DNA from: an uncultured Clostridia bacterium
GTDB lineage: Bacteria; Bacillota; Clostridia; Oscillospirales; Acutalibacteraceae
NCBI GenBank assembly: GCA_946405475.1
Contig: CAMJHI010000015.1
Span: 1 to 18,256, forward strand
DNA length: 18,256 nucleotides
Reading direction: 5' to 3'
Below are positions 1 through 7,032 of the stretch, piece after piece. The position numbers were made by a program, and so were the translations under genes. The notes below the pieces were generated by a model. The model was not told the DNA's origin. It saw only the letters and a program-made list of their open reading frames with translations, and did not search any database. Position 1 is the stretch's first letter. Each line of letters begins with the position of its first letter.

Positions 1-406
1 TGGAGCGGGAATCGCCCTTGACCACTGTTTCGCCCGGAATGGCCAGCGGCGGCAGGCGGTTGCCGTCGATCAGCGCGTAATCGGCCGGAAGCGACAGCCC
101 TTCGACCGCGCGGCGCATGGCCAGAAACGTCGCCTGCAGAATATTGAGCGAGTCGATCTCTTCGACCTCGGCATAGGCAACCGACCACGCGAGCGCCTGC
201 TGCTGAATGACCGGAAACAGCGCCTCGCGCTTTTTTTCGGTGAGCTTTTTGGAATCGTTCAGCCCGTCGATCTCACAGCCGGGCAGTAAGATCACCGCCG
301 CTGCGCAGACAGGGCCCGCCAGCGGCCCGCGGCCGGCTTCATCCACGCCGCAGACCAGCGCAAAGCCTTGGGCGCGCGCGGCGTCTTCAAACGAATGATC
401 AGGCAT
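1..406 (-). CDS. rnhB: Ribonuclease HII, N-terminal 135 codons (cut by window edge)
   Basis: RNase HII cleaves the RNA strand of RNA/DNA hybrids and removes misincorporated ribonucleotides from DNA in the cytoplasm. The translation carries the family signature GVDEAGRGPLAGPV at residues 20-33, with the first catalytic Asp/Glu pair at D22-E23. It continues with LNDSKKLTEKKRE and the third-acid motif LIDGNRLP near residue 115, and is cut at VVKGDSRS, where the family normally continues into the Ser/Ala-rich segment before the last catalytic Asp. The ATG at 406 overlaps the end of rbgA by 8 bases, and an AAAGG-type ribosome binding site lies inside the rbgA 3' end, so translational coupling is likely. 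An rbgA-rnhB pair is a known Firmicutes gene order. The identification is firm; only the C-terminus is unseen. Confidence 0.95.
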   Translation of the reverse strand, partial: MPDHSFEDAARAQGFALVCGVDEAGRGPLAGPVCAAAVILLPGCEIDGLNDSKKLTEKKREALFPVIQQQALAWSVAYAEVEEIDSLNILQATFLAMRRAVEGLSLPADYALIDGNRLPPLAIPGETVVKGDSRS

Positions 407-1274
407 AGTCACACGGCCTTTCAAGCGTGATGCGCCCCAATTTGCCGGCGCGGTATTCATCGAGCAGCATGACGGAGGCGCGTTCGGTGTTGACCTCGCC
501 CCCGCTGACGAGCATGCCGCGCTTGCGGCCGATTTTTTCAAGAATTTCGTAGGGCTCGAGCCCGTCGACGCTGTCAAGCTTATAGCGTTCGAGCAGCTGC
601 GGGCGGTAATCGCGCGCGAGCACTGCCAGCAGGCGCACGGCCATGGTTTCAACGTCAACGACCTCATCCTTCACCGAACCGATGAAGGAAAGGCGGTCGC
701 CGACGACCGGGTCTTCAAACTTCGGCCACAGCACGCCGGGGGTATCAAGCAATTCAATGCCGTTGCCGATGACGAACCATTTGTTGCTGCGGGTCACGCC
801 GGGGCGGTCGGCCACCTGCGCCTTGCCGAAGCCGATGCAGCGGTTGATGAACGAGGATTTGCCCGTGTTGGGGATGCCGACGACCATAATGCGAAGCGGC
901 TTGCCGGGCATGCCCTTTTCTTCGTTGAGGCGGATGCGCTCGGCCAGCACGCGGCGCACCAGCGCGGTATAGCCCTGCAGCCCCTTGCCGCTGCGGCAAT
1001 CCACCGCCATGGCGGCGGCGCCGTTTTTGGCAAACCAGTCGAGCCATTCTTTCGTGGCTTTTTCGTCGGCCACGTCGCACTTGTTGAGCAGCACGATGCG
1101 CGGCTTGCCGGCGGTCAGCTCGTCAAGCTCGGGGTTGCGGCTGCTCATGGGCACGCGCGCGTCGAGCAGTTCGGTCACAGCGTCCACCATCGGCAGGCTT
1201 TCTTTGATCTGCCGCCGCGTTTTCGCCATGTGGCCGGGGAACCACTGCACGACCTGTTTCTGGGAATCATTCAT
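399..1274 (-). CDS. rbgA: Ribosome biogenesis GTPase RbgA (YlqF)
   Basis: RbgA is a GTPase needed for late assembly of the 50S ribosomal subunit. The 291-residue protein begins with the family signature WFPGHMAKT (residues 11-19) and shows the circularly permuted G-motif order: G4 NKCD (64-67), a G5-like DCRSGKG (92-98), G1/P-loop GIPNTGKSS (133-141), a G2 region PGVTRS (158-163) and G3 DTPG (177-180). A C-terminal helical domain follows. Length is normal for the family. The start ATG overlaps the stop of the upstream signal peptidase gene by 8 bases (ATGAATGA), and its own end overlaps rnhB by 8, so it belongs to a coupled operon transcribed leftward. Nothing appears truncated. Confidence 0.97.
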   Translation of the reverse strand: MNDSQKQVVQWFPGHMAKTRRQIKESLPMVDAVTELLDARVPMSSRNPELDELTAGKPRIVLLNKCDVADEKATKEWLDWFAKNGAAAMAVDCRSGKGLQGYTALVRRVLAERIRLNEEKGMPGKPLRIMVVGIPNTGKSSFINRCIGFGKAQVADRPGVTRSNKWFVIGNGIELLDTPGVLWPKFEDPVVGDRLSFIGSVKDEVVDVETMAVRLLAVLARDYRPQLLERYKLDSVDGLEPYEILEKIGRKRGMLVSGGEVNTERASVMLLDEYRAGKLGRITLERPCDYA

Positions 1275-1929
1275 AATCGTAGTCTCCGAAGAATTTCATC
1301 TGATTGAACGGAGAAAAGCGGAAGCGCACCTGACCGAGGATGTACCGTTCGTCGATCAGTCCGATGAGAGCAGAGCGGCTGTCGGTGGAATGCTGACGGT
1401 TGTCGCCCATGACGAAAACCTGCCCCTCGGGCACGATCATCCATCTGATCATGTTGTTTTCGGGGTCGACGTTGGTGGGGAAGCCGCCCTCGTCGTCGGT
1501 CGTGGGGGTGTTGAGATAGGGCTCGTCGATCTTTTTGTCGTTGACGTAAACGGCGGCGTTCTCATAATCAATGGCGATCTTGTCGCCGCCCACGGCGATG
1601 ATGCGCTTGACGATGGGCTCGCTCTGCATGCCTTCAATGGCGTTGGGCTGCGTGATGATGACGATGTCGCCGCGATCATGCCTGAAATTGAACGCGTTGA
1701 CAAGCAGCCAGTCGCCCTCGTGCAGCGTTTGCTGCATGGAAGGGCCGACCACGCCGACAATGCGGAACACGAAGGTGAAAATGAGCATGATGGCGATGAT
1801 CGAGGTGGAGAGCACCGAAAGGACCTCCGCCAGCGACTGATCGAGCGTGAGCTTTTTCTTTGGCTCTTCCGGTTTTTCTTCCTGCTCCGTCTGAACGTCT
1901 TGTTCTTCCCATTCTTTGTTTTCTTCCAT
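1267..1929 (-). CDS. lepB: Signal peptidase I (second, downstream copy)
   Basis: Type I signal peptidases remove signal peptides from Sec- and Tat-exported proteins at the outer face of the membrane. This 220-residue protein has a charged Glu/Lys-rich cytoplasmic tail (1-27), one transmembrane helix (about 38-60), then the catalytic Ser in VGPSM (S64), the catalytic Lys in PIVKRIIAVGGD (K108) and the box-E motif MGDNRQHSTDSR. The single N-terminal helix is the Gram-positive form. It starts 1 base after the stop of the other signal peptidase gene with an AAGGAG ribosome binding site, and its stop overlaps rbgA by 8 bases. It is only partly similar to its neighbour: the acidic tail is unique to this copy and the Ser context is GPSMQQTL rather than GDSMLPTL, so the two may differ in substrates or timing. 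Confidence 0.95.
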   Translation of the reverse strand: MEENKEWEEQDVQTEQEEKPEEPKKKLTLDQSLAEVLSVLSTSIIAIMLIFTFVFRIVGVVGPSMQQTLHEGDWLLVNAFNFRHDRGDIVIITQPNAIEGMQSEPIVKRIIAVGGDKIAIDYENAAVYVNDKKIDEPYLNTPTTDDEGGFPTNVDPENNMIRWMIVPEGQVFVMGDNRQHSTDSRSALIGLIDERYILGQVRFRFSPFNQMKFFGDYDYE

Positions 1930-1930
1930 T

Positions 1931-2539
1931 TTATTGCTCTCCTTCTTGAGAATAAGTCATATAATCGGGGTTGCCGAACGGCCTGACGCGCAGCAGCACG
2001 CGGCCGAGCACAAAGCGGGTGTCGATCATGCCGATGCGGGTGGAACGGCTGTCAAGCGAACGGTTGCGGTTGTCGCCCATGACGAACAGCTTGCCCTCCG
2101 GCACGGTCAGAGGAAAATCGACGTCGAGCTTTCGCCGGGTCAGTTCCATCACGTAAGGCTCGGTGAGCGCACGCCCGTCGACCCGCACGACGCCGTTTTC
2201 AAAATCGATATCGACCTGCTGACCGCCCACGGCGATGACGCGCTTGACGATCGGCTCGCCGCTGTCGGTTTTGACCGGCTGGGTGATGATGACCACGTCG
2301 CCCTGCTTCGGCGCGCGGTCAAAGGCGGAAACCACCAGCCAGTTGCCGTCCTGCAGCGTGGGCAGCATGGAATCCCCCACCACCTCGACCGGACGGACCA
2401 GAAAAGAGAAGACGAAAAACAAGACCGTAATGGCAAGAATGAGGGATTGCATCCACTCAAAGCCGTTTTGCGCTCTTTTGTCTTTTTTTCCGGTCTTCGG
2501 CGGAACGTCATAATAGATGTTGTATTCTCTGATCTTCAA
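1931..2539 (-). CDS. lepB: Signal peptidase I (first, upstream copy)
   Basis: A second type I signal peptidase of about 202 residues. It has a short basic tail, one membrane helix (about 31-50), catalytic Ser in VGDSMLPTL (S57), catalytic Lys in PIVKRVIAVGG (K99) and the motif MGDNRNRSLDSR. The frame is open to a GTG at 2545, but the only ribosome binding site (AGGTGG, 2547-2552) is 1 nt from that codon and 7 nt from the in-frame TTG at 2539. I therefore favour the TTG start; GTG at 2545 adds just two residues. It is the first gene of the run lepB-lepB-rbgA-rnhB and lies directly after the rplS terminator, so it needs a promoter in 2546-2620. Function is firm, start moderately so. Confidence 0.95.
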   Translation of the reverse strand: MKIREYNIYYDVPPKTGKKDKRAQNGFEWMQSLILAITVLFFVFSFLVRPVEVVGDSMLPTLQDGNWLVVSAFDRAPKQGDVVIITQPVKTDSGEPIVKRVIAVGGQQVDIDFENGVVRVDGRALTEPYVMELTRRKLDVDFPLTVPEGKLFVMGDNRNRSLDSRSTRIGMIDTRFVLGRVLLRVRPFGNPDYMTYSQEGEQ

Positions 2540-2591
2540 AACCACACCACCTGCTGCCGTTTCGGCAGAGCATATAGGTATCTAATATAGG

Positions 2592-2620
2592 AGTATAACA
2601 AAAAAAAGGAACAAGTACAA
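2592..2620 (-). promoter_or_regulatory. Tentative promoter of the lepB-lepB-rbgA-rnhB run
   Basis: On the minus strand a TATACT -10-like box (2592-2597) lies 17 bp from TTGTAC (2615-2620). The -35 match is poor (3 of 6) and the element would overlap the rplS terminator hairpin. It is listed because the downstream genes need a promoter and I see no better one. An alternative -10-like TATATG lies closer to the gene. Confidence 0.25.
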
Positions 2621-2630
2621 GACTTGTTCC
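2600..2630 (-). terminator. Intrinsic terminator after rplS
   Basis: A perfect 9-bp inverted repeat, GGAACAAGT (2608-2616) and ACTTGTTCC (2622-2630), has a 5-nt loop. On the minus strand it is followed by eight T residues (2600-2607), the classic Rho-independent form. It lies 16 bases beyond the rplS stop codon. The other flank is also T-rich, so it could work in both directions. Confidence 0.85.
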
Positions 2631-2646
2631 TGATTTTTTCGGTAAA

Positions 2647-2991
2647 TTATTTGAGATCCTGCTTGACCTTCGCGGCTTTACCGACTCTGTCACGAAGATA
2701 ATACAGCTTTGCTCTGCGAACCTTACCCTTGCGGATGGTGGTCACAGCCGCCACGTTCGGGGAATGGATCGGGAAAACCTTTTCGACGCCGACGCCGTAG
2801 GAAATGCGGCGAACGGTGAAGGTTTCGGAAACGCCGTTGCCCTTGTGAGCGATGACGATGCCCTCGAAAGCCTGAATTCTTTCTCTTTCGCCTTCACGGA
2901 TCTTGACGTCGACACGAACGGTGTCGCCGATTCTGGCAACGGGCTTTTCCGCCTTGATGCTGTCTTGTGCGATGAGTTTGAGTGCGTCCAT
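2647..2991 (-). CDS. rplS: 50S ribosomal protein L19
   Basis: L19 sits at the 30S-50S interface of the ribosome. The 114-residue product has the family's internal signature, FEGIVIAHKGNGVSETFTVR followed by an ISYGVGVEKVFPIHSP-type segment, and a basic C-terminus ending LYYLRDRVGKAAKVKQDLK. The frame is open 30 codons further upstream, but the ATG at 2991 gives the normal family start (MDALKLIAQDSI) and has a GGAGG ribosome binding site 8 nt before it. Unlike the common rimM-trmD-rplS order, it stands alone between its own promoter and terminator, following a DUF2344 gene instead of trmD. Confidence 0.97.
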   Translation of the reverse strand: MDALKLIAQDSIKAEKPVARIGDTVRVDVKIREGERERIQAFEGIVIAHKGNGVSETFTVRRISYGVGVEKVFPIHSPNVAAVTTIRKGKVRRAKLYYLRDRVGKAAKVKQDLK

Positions 2992-3104
2992 TTGAAGTTC
3001 CTCCGTAAAATTTTCAGGCGTTCGTATCGGGTTGCGAAAGAGGACCGCCAGCCTTAATGATTGTGCATCAATTCCCGTCACGGATGATGACGGACAACAA
3101 ACGC
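2992..3104 (-). promoter_or_regulatory. Long structured 5' leader of rplS, possible L19 autoregulatory element
   Basis: From the predicted start near 3104 to the ATG there is an untranslated leader of about 110 nt. It can form a perfect 6-bp hairpin (arms 3075-3080 and 3088-3093) close to the 5' end. A second, bulged hairpin near the ribosome binding site uses CGCC/GGCG (3046-3049 with 3017-3020) and CGAA/TTCG (3035-3038 with 3021-3024). Low-GC Gram-positive rplS genes are known to carry an L19 leader RNA motif. I cannot confirm by eye that this matches that motif. Confidence 0.3.
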
Positions 3105-3110
3105 TGTAGT

Positions 3111-3139
3111 ATCATAACATAAGAGTCCGGGAAATGCAA
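3111..3139 (-). promoter_or_regulatory. Sigma-A type promoter of rplS
   Basis: Minus-strand TTGCAT (3134-3139) is separated by exactly 17 bp from TATGAT (3111-3116). Predicted transcription start is near 3104. It lies just past the stop codon of the DUF2344 gene, with no hairpin terminator in between, so read-through from upstream is also possible. Confidence 0.75.
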
Positions 3140-3147
3140 GCTTTTTT

Positions 3148-3804
3148 TCAAAATTTTTTATAATCGCTTTTCAGCAGCCCCTTGCGCATGACCGAAAGAC
3201 ATTTGAGCTCCTCCCCCGTTTTGGCGCTCAAAGCGTCGAGCAGCAGCAGCGGGCTGAGATTCTGCTGGCTGCCCGCGGCCAGAACGGCGTTGATCTCAAC
3301 GGCGCCGTTTGTTTCCTCCACGGCGGCGCTGCCGATGAGATCGCAGCAGTTGATCTGCTTCAGGGCTTTTTTGCGCCCGGCCTTGCCGAGCTTTTCCGCC
3401 GGCAGATCGCCAGAAGCCAGCGCCTGACGGATCGCGTCCGCCAGACCAGGCGCGTTTTGCAGCACGATCTGATACTGCGCAAAGGCGATCTCGTTGGGCT
3501 TGGCGGTCGAATCCTGCACGGACACGACCTCGATCCCCTCCGGCATGACGGCCGACAGCGCCCGGAACACGTCTTCGTTGGTCGCGTCGCCTTCCAGCCG
3601 GATCTCGACCGGCTCGCCCTCGCTTTCCACGCCCAGCGGCAGCGGCAGCGCAAAGGTGACGTAGGGGTGCGGGTTGAAGCCCTCGGTGTACCACAATTCG
3701 ATACCGGCGCGGCGCACCGCGCGCATCATGCAGCGCTGCATATCCAGATGTGACAGGTATTTAGCTCTGCCCTTTTTGGCGAGCGTAACTCTTATAGAGC
3801 GCAT
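3148..3804 (-). CDS. DUF2344 / TIGR03936-family radical SAM-linked protein
   Basis: A 218-residue protein of the family that accompanies TIGR03960 radical SAM proteins. The N-terminal family pattern is clear: YLSHLDMQRCMMRAVRRAG (about 16-34), then EGFNPHPYVTFALPLPLGVESEGE (about 41-64, key residues the NPHP and the PLPLGV-E block). The biochemical function of the family is not established to my knowledge. Its constant partnership, and its fusion in some genomes with the radical SAM protein, suggests a joint role, perhaps in RNA modification. Here its ATG lies 44 bases inside the end of the radical SAM gene with a GGAGGGG ribosome binding site 7-8 nt upstream, so the two are translated as a coupled pair. 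Family identity is firm, function open. Confidence 0.9.
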   Translation of the reverse strand: MRSIRVTLAKKGRAKYLSHLDMQRCMMRAVRRAGIELWYTEGFNPHPYVTFALPLPLGVESEGEPVEIRLEGDATNEDVFRALSAVMPEGIEVVSVQDSTAKPNEIAFAQYQIVLQNAPGLADAIRQALASGDLPAEKLGKAGRKKALKQINCCDLIGSAAVEETNGAVEINAVLAAGSQQNLSPLLLLDALSAKTGEELKCLSVMRKGLLKSDYKKF

Positions 3805-5635
3805 CGCATTCCCCTCCGTTGAGCTTGTTGGCGCCGCACCCGGCGCAATGGACGCGGCAGTGCGGCGTGGTGACGCCCTCGCGCGCTTTTTGATATTCCC
3901 GCGCCAGATGCGCCTTGGTCACGCCGTAATCCAGATGATCCCACGGCAGCATTTCCTCGACCTCGCGCACGCGGTTGGCGTAAAACGCCGGATCGAAACC
4001 GCAGGCCGCAAAGCTTTCCAGCCACGTGTCGATGCTGAAAAACTCGCTCCAGCTGTCCAGCTTACAGCCCCTGCGCCAGGCCGTTTCGATCACGGCGCTC
4101 AGCCGCCGGTCGCCCCGCGCGAGAACGCCTTCCAAAAAGCTGACGTCGGTGTCGTGGCGGCTCAGGGAGATCTTTTTGCTGGTGAACGACGAAATGAGAA
4201 GCTGCTGCTTGCGAAGCAGCTCTTCCTTGCTGTTCTGCGCCGCCCACTGGAACGGGGTGAAGGGCTTGGGCACGAAGGGCGCCACGCTGATGTTGACACT
4301 CACGCTCTTGCCCTTGGGCTTGTTGGGGTTATGATAGAATTCATCCACGACCTTCTGCGCCATCTGCGCGATGGCGACGATATCCTCGTCGGTCTCGGTC
4401 GGCAGACCGAGCATGAAATAGAGCTTCACGCTCGTCCACCCGGCTTCAAAGGCCTGACGGCAGGCGCGGAGGATCTCATCTTCTGTGATGTTTTTATTGA
4501 TGACGTCGCGCAGGCGCTGGGTGCCCGCCTCGGGCGCAAAGGTCAGCCCGCTTCGGCGCACGCTGCTCAGGCGCTGCGTCAGCTCGGCCGAAAACCGGTC
4601 GGCGCGCTGCGACGGCAGGGCGATGTTCACCCGCTCCTGTTCCGTCCAGTCGAGCATGGCATTGAGCAGCGGCTCCAGTTCGGTGTAATCGCTCGTGCTC
4701 AAAGAGCACAGCGACACCTCGTCGTAGCCGGTGGAATCGCAGATCGCCTTACAGTCGCGGTTGACCACGTCGGCGTGCTTTTCGCGGATCGGGCGGTAGA
4801 TGTAGCCCGCCTGACAGAAGCGGCAGCCGCGGATGCACCCGCGGAACACCTCGGCCACGGCGCGGTCGTGGATGATCTCGATGGACGGCACGATGAAATC
4901 GGCCGGGAAGAACACGTGATCGAGGTCGGACACAATGCGCTTGGTCACGCGTTCCGGCGCGCCGTCCTTCGGCGTGATGCGCTGCACAGTCCCGTCGGCG
5001 TTGTAGGTCACGTCGTAAAGCGAGGGCACGTACACCCCGGGGATCTGCGCCGCGGCGCGCAGAAATTCCTGCTTGGAGGAGCCCTTTTTCTTATGCTCCT
5101 TGAGCAGGTCGATCAAATCGTTTGTCACTTCCTCGCCTTCGCCGGGCAGCATCAGGTCGATAAATTCCGCCATCGGCTCGCCGTTGCACACGCACGGACC
5201 GCCCGCGATGACCAGCGGCGCCAGCGCAGTGCGTTCGCTGCTGCGCACCGGCAGACCGGCCAGATCGAGCATGTTCAGCACCGCCGTGTAGCTCATTTCA
5301 TATTGCAGCGTAAAGCCGATGATGTCGAAATCGGCGATCGCGTCGCCGCTTTCCAGCGCGTAGAGCGGGATGCCGTTTTCGCGCATTTTTTCTTCCATAT
5401 CCGCCCACGGCGCGAACACGCGCTCACACCACGCGTCCTCCCGCGCGTTGACCAGCGAATAGAGGATCTTGATGCCAAGATGCGACATGCCGACCTCGTA
5501 AGTATCGGGGAAACAGAACGCGTAGCGAATATCGACTTTGCTTTTGTCCTTCATCACGCTGTTCAGCTCGCCGCCCGTGTAACGGCCGGGCTTTTGCACC
5601 GACAGCAGAACGTCTTCCACTTTTTTTGAAAGCAT
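3761..5635 (-). CDS. TIGR03960-family radical SAM protein with B12-binding-like N-terminus
   Basis: A 624-residue radical SAM protein. The N-terminal ~200 residues (including DTYEVGMSHLGIKILYSLVN and PLVIAGGPCVCNGEP) resemble the cobalamin-binding Rossmann-like domain of the B12-radical SAM group. The radical SAM core follows, with the cluster motif CxxxCxxC at C267, C271 and C274 in FRGCIRGCRFCQ, which should bind the [4Fe-4S] that cleaves S-adenosylmethionine. The family reaction is unknown to me. The extreme C-terminus has a second, identically spaced group C593, C597, C600 plus C610. The gene starts at ATG 5635 with GGAGG 5 nt upstream and has its own sigma-A type promoter. It overlaps the DUF2344 gene by 44 bases. 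In many Clostridia the pair is followed by ribonuclease G and rplU; here rplS follows. Confidence 0.92.
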   Translation of the reverse strand: MLSKKVEDVLLSVQKPGRYTGGELNSVMKDKSKVDIRYAFCFPDTYEVGMSHLGIKILYSLVNAREDAWCERVFAPWADMEEKMRENGIPLYALESGDAIADFDIIGFTLQYEMSYTAVLNMLDLAGLPVRSSERTALAPLVIAGGPCVCNGEPMAEFIDLMLPGEGEEVTNDLIDLLKEHKKKGSSKQEFLRAAAQIPGVYVPSLYDVTYNADGTVQRITPKDGAPERVTKRIVSDLDHVFFPADFIVPSIEIIHDRAVAEVFRGCIRGCRFCQAGYIYRPIREKHADVVNRDCKAICDSTGYDEVSLCSLSTSDYTELEPLLNAMLDWTEQERVNIALPSQRADRFSAELTQRLSSVRRSGLTFAPEAGTQRLRDVINKNITEDEILRACRQAFEAGWTSVKLYFMLGLPTETDEDIVAIAQMAQKVVDEFYHNPNKPKGKSVSVNISVAPFVPKPFTPFQWAAQNSKEELLRKQQLLISSFTSKKISLSRHDTDVSFLEGVLARGDRRLSAVIETAWRRGCKLDSWSEFFSIDTWLESFAACGFDPAFYANRVREVEEMLPWDHLDYGVTKAHLAREYQKAREGVTTPHCRVHCAGCGANKLNGGECDALYKSYARQKGQS

Positions 5636-5665
5636 AGGTTCCTCCGCAAAAAGGTTACTGCGGAC

Positions 5666-5694
5666 ATTTTACACGATTCTCACCGTTTTTTCAA
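5666..5694 (-). promoter_or_regulatory. Sigma-A type promoter of the radical SAM/DUF2344 pair
   Basis: Minus-strand TTGAAA (5689-5694) and TAAAAT (5666-5671) have a 17-bp spacer. The -35 box lies inside the last codons of the M50 protease gene. Predicted start is near 5659, giving a leader of about 24 nt that contains a TCCGCA/TGCGGA inverted repeat whose second arm touches the ribosome binding site. Confidence 0.7.
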
Positions 5695-6273
5695 GAGCGT
5701 ATACGCCAAATAAGCGCCCGCGAGCAAAAGCGTGACGTTATACCTGCTTTTGATCAGCACCAGCACGCCGCAGACCGTCAGCGGAACGAGGCAGACGATG
5801 CCGATCCCAAACACGATGCGCTCAGCGCGCGCCGCATCGGTACGGCAGCACAGCCGACAGAACACCGCGCGGCCGCAGTCGAGCGGCTCGATGGGGATGA
5901 GATTGAACAGCGCCAGCGACAGATTAACGAGAATGGCGCGGTTGAGACAGGATGTTTTGCAGGCTTTGGCGGTGAGGAACAGCGCCAGCGCCGCCAGCAG
6001 GTTCGCCGCGGGGCCTGCCAGCGCGATAAAGATCTCCTGCCGGTAACTGCCCTTTGGCGTTCGCGTGATGCAAAACCCGAAGGGCGCGACGCGCACGCAG
6101 GCGGGGCGCTCGCCGAACGCCAGCATGCACAGCAGGTGCCCCGTTTCGTGGATCGCCGCCGCGCCCAGCGCCAGCACCGCCGTGTCGGTCTTGTCAAGGA
6201 TGAGCGCCAGACAGACCGTTAAAAAGAAAAAGAAGCTGACCTGCACGCAGCATTCTCTGACCCACACCCTCAT
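5680..6273 (-). CDS. M50 site-2 protease, SpoIVFB-like
   Basis: A small (197 aa) polytopic membrane metalloprotease. The zinc motif HETGH (residues 42-46) lies in the first conserved helix. The third zinc ligand is expected in NLIPIEPLDCGR (124-135, Asp132), the S2P NPxDG-type motif with Cys in place of the usual second residue (LDCG rather than LDGG). The conserved IFIALAGPAANLLAALAL segment (about 81-98) is also typical. Together with the overlapping upstream LytM protein this matches the SpoIVFA-SpoIVFB pair, where the protease in the outer forespore membrane cleaves pro-sigma-K during sporulation. That specific role is inferred from context. The gene overlaps its upstream neighbour by 4 bases (ATGA). 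The protein is notably Cys-rich (CC near residue 9, FCRLCCR near 140). Confidence 0.85.
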   Translation of the reverse strand: MRVWVRECCVQVSFFFFLTVCLALILDKTDTAVLALGAAAIHETGHLLCMLAFGERPACVRVAPFGFCITRTPKGSYRQEIFIALAGPAANLLAALALFLTAKACKTSCLNRAILVNLSLALFNLIPIEPLDCGRAVFCRLCCRTDAARAERIVFGIGIVCLVPLTVCGVLVLIKSRYNVTLLLAGAYLAYTLLKKR

Positions 6274-6998
6274 GGCAGCAGCCAGGCGGGGTTATAATAA
6301 ACGCCGTGGATGACAACGCAAAAATGCAGATGAGGCCCCGTCGCCCAACCGGTGTGACCGACTTTGGCGATGATCTCACCGGCGCGGATCACCGCCCCCT
6401 TTTCCGCCAGAATTTCGGAGCAGTGCCAGTAGCAGGTTTTGGTGTTCGCGCCGTGGCTGAGCACGATGTAGTTGCCCCGAACCGAGTTGCTGCCGACCTC
6501 CTCCACCGTGCCGTTGAAGGCGGCGGCGATCGGCGTGCCCTCCGCGGCGGCGATATCAACGCCGTTGTGAAGGCCTTTCTTTTTGGTGATGGGATGGATG
6601 CGGTAACCGAATGGCGACGTGATCCGCCCCGTGACGGGCACGACCATTTCGACCGTTGCGGTGATCGGCGCAAAACAGCCGCTGCCGCCGTCCGCCCCGC
6701 CCTGCGCCTCACTCGTCGGTTCCGGCACGGGCAGGGTGAGCTTTTCCGCGCCCTGCCGGATCGTTCGCAGCACCTCGCGCGCGCCGAGGTCGACGCTCAT
6801 GACGCGCTCAAACGAAACGCGCAGCGTTTCGAAGCCTGCCGGCGACACTTTGGAAACGGTCAGCAGCAGCGCCGCGCCCAGCAGCGCCAGCACCAGCTGC
6901 GCCGTGGAAAGCCGCACCAGCCAGTCGCGTTTTTTCTCTTTTGGTTTTCTCACTGCGCCAAGCCGCGTGTTGGCGTAGGTTTCGTCAAAGTCTTCCAT
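6270..6998 (-). CDS. Membrane-anchored LytM/M23 protein, SpoIVFA/SpoIIQ-like
   Basis: A 242-residue protein with a charged cytoplasmic N-terminus, one transmembrane helix (about 32-50), a ~65-residue linker and a C-terminal LytM (M23) domain from about 120. All M23 zinc-site residues are present: HNGVD (H144, D148) and HLH (H223, H225), plus the conserved His of YWH (H192), so it could be an active cell-wall endopeptidase. Its 4-bp overlap with the M50 protease gene argues for a SpoIVFA-like partner of the SpoIVFB-like protease, SpoIVFA being the M23-fold anchor and inhibitor in Bacillus. SpoIIQ, another sporulation LytM protein, is the main alternative. A GGGAG ribosome binding site precedes the ATG at 6998. 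Confidence 0.82.
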   Translation of the reverse strand: MEDFDETYANTRLGAVRKPKEKKRDWLVRLSTAQLVLALLGAALLLTVSKVSPAGFETLRVSFERVMSVDLGAREVLRTIRQGAEKLTLPVPEPTSEAQGGADGGSGCFAPITATVEMVVPVTGRITSPFGYRIHPITKKKGLHNGVDIAAAEGTPIAAAFNGTVEEVGSNSVRGNYIVLSHGANTKTCYWHCSEILAEKGAVIRAGEIIAKVGHTGWATGPHLHFCVVIHGVYYNPAWLLP

Positions 6999-7032
6999 CT
7001 TCTCTTCTCCCTGTTTCGCTGTTTTTTATTCA

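Noticed and set aside
985..2590. Plus-strand open frames across the two signal peptidase genes
   Set aside because: Antisense shadows of two conserved catalytic proteins; no ribosome binding sites or recognisable motifs.
2992..3081. Thirty-codon N-terminal extension of L19
   Set aside because: The extension does not match L19, and the ATG at 2991 has a near-ideal GGAGG site.
3674..5629. 651-codon open frame antisense to the radical SAM gene
   Set aside because: It mirrors a conserved protein on the other strand, is His/Arg/Val-rich with no domain pattern, and arises from GC-rich third positions.
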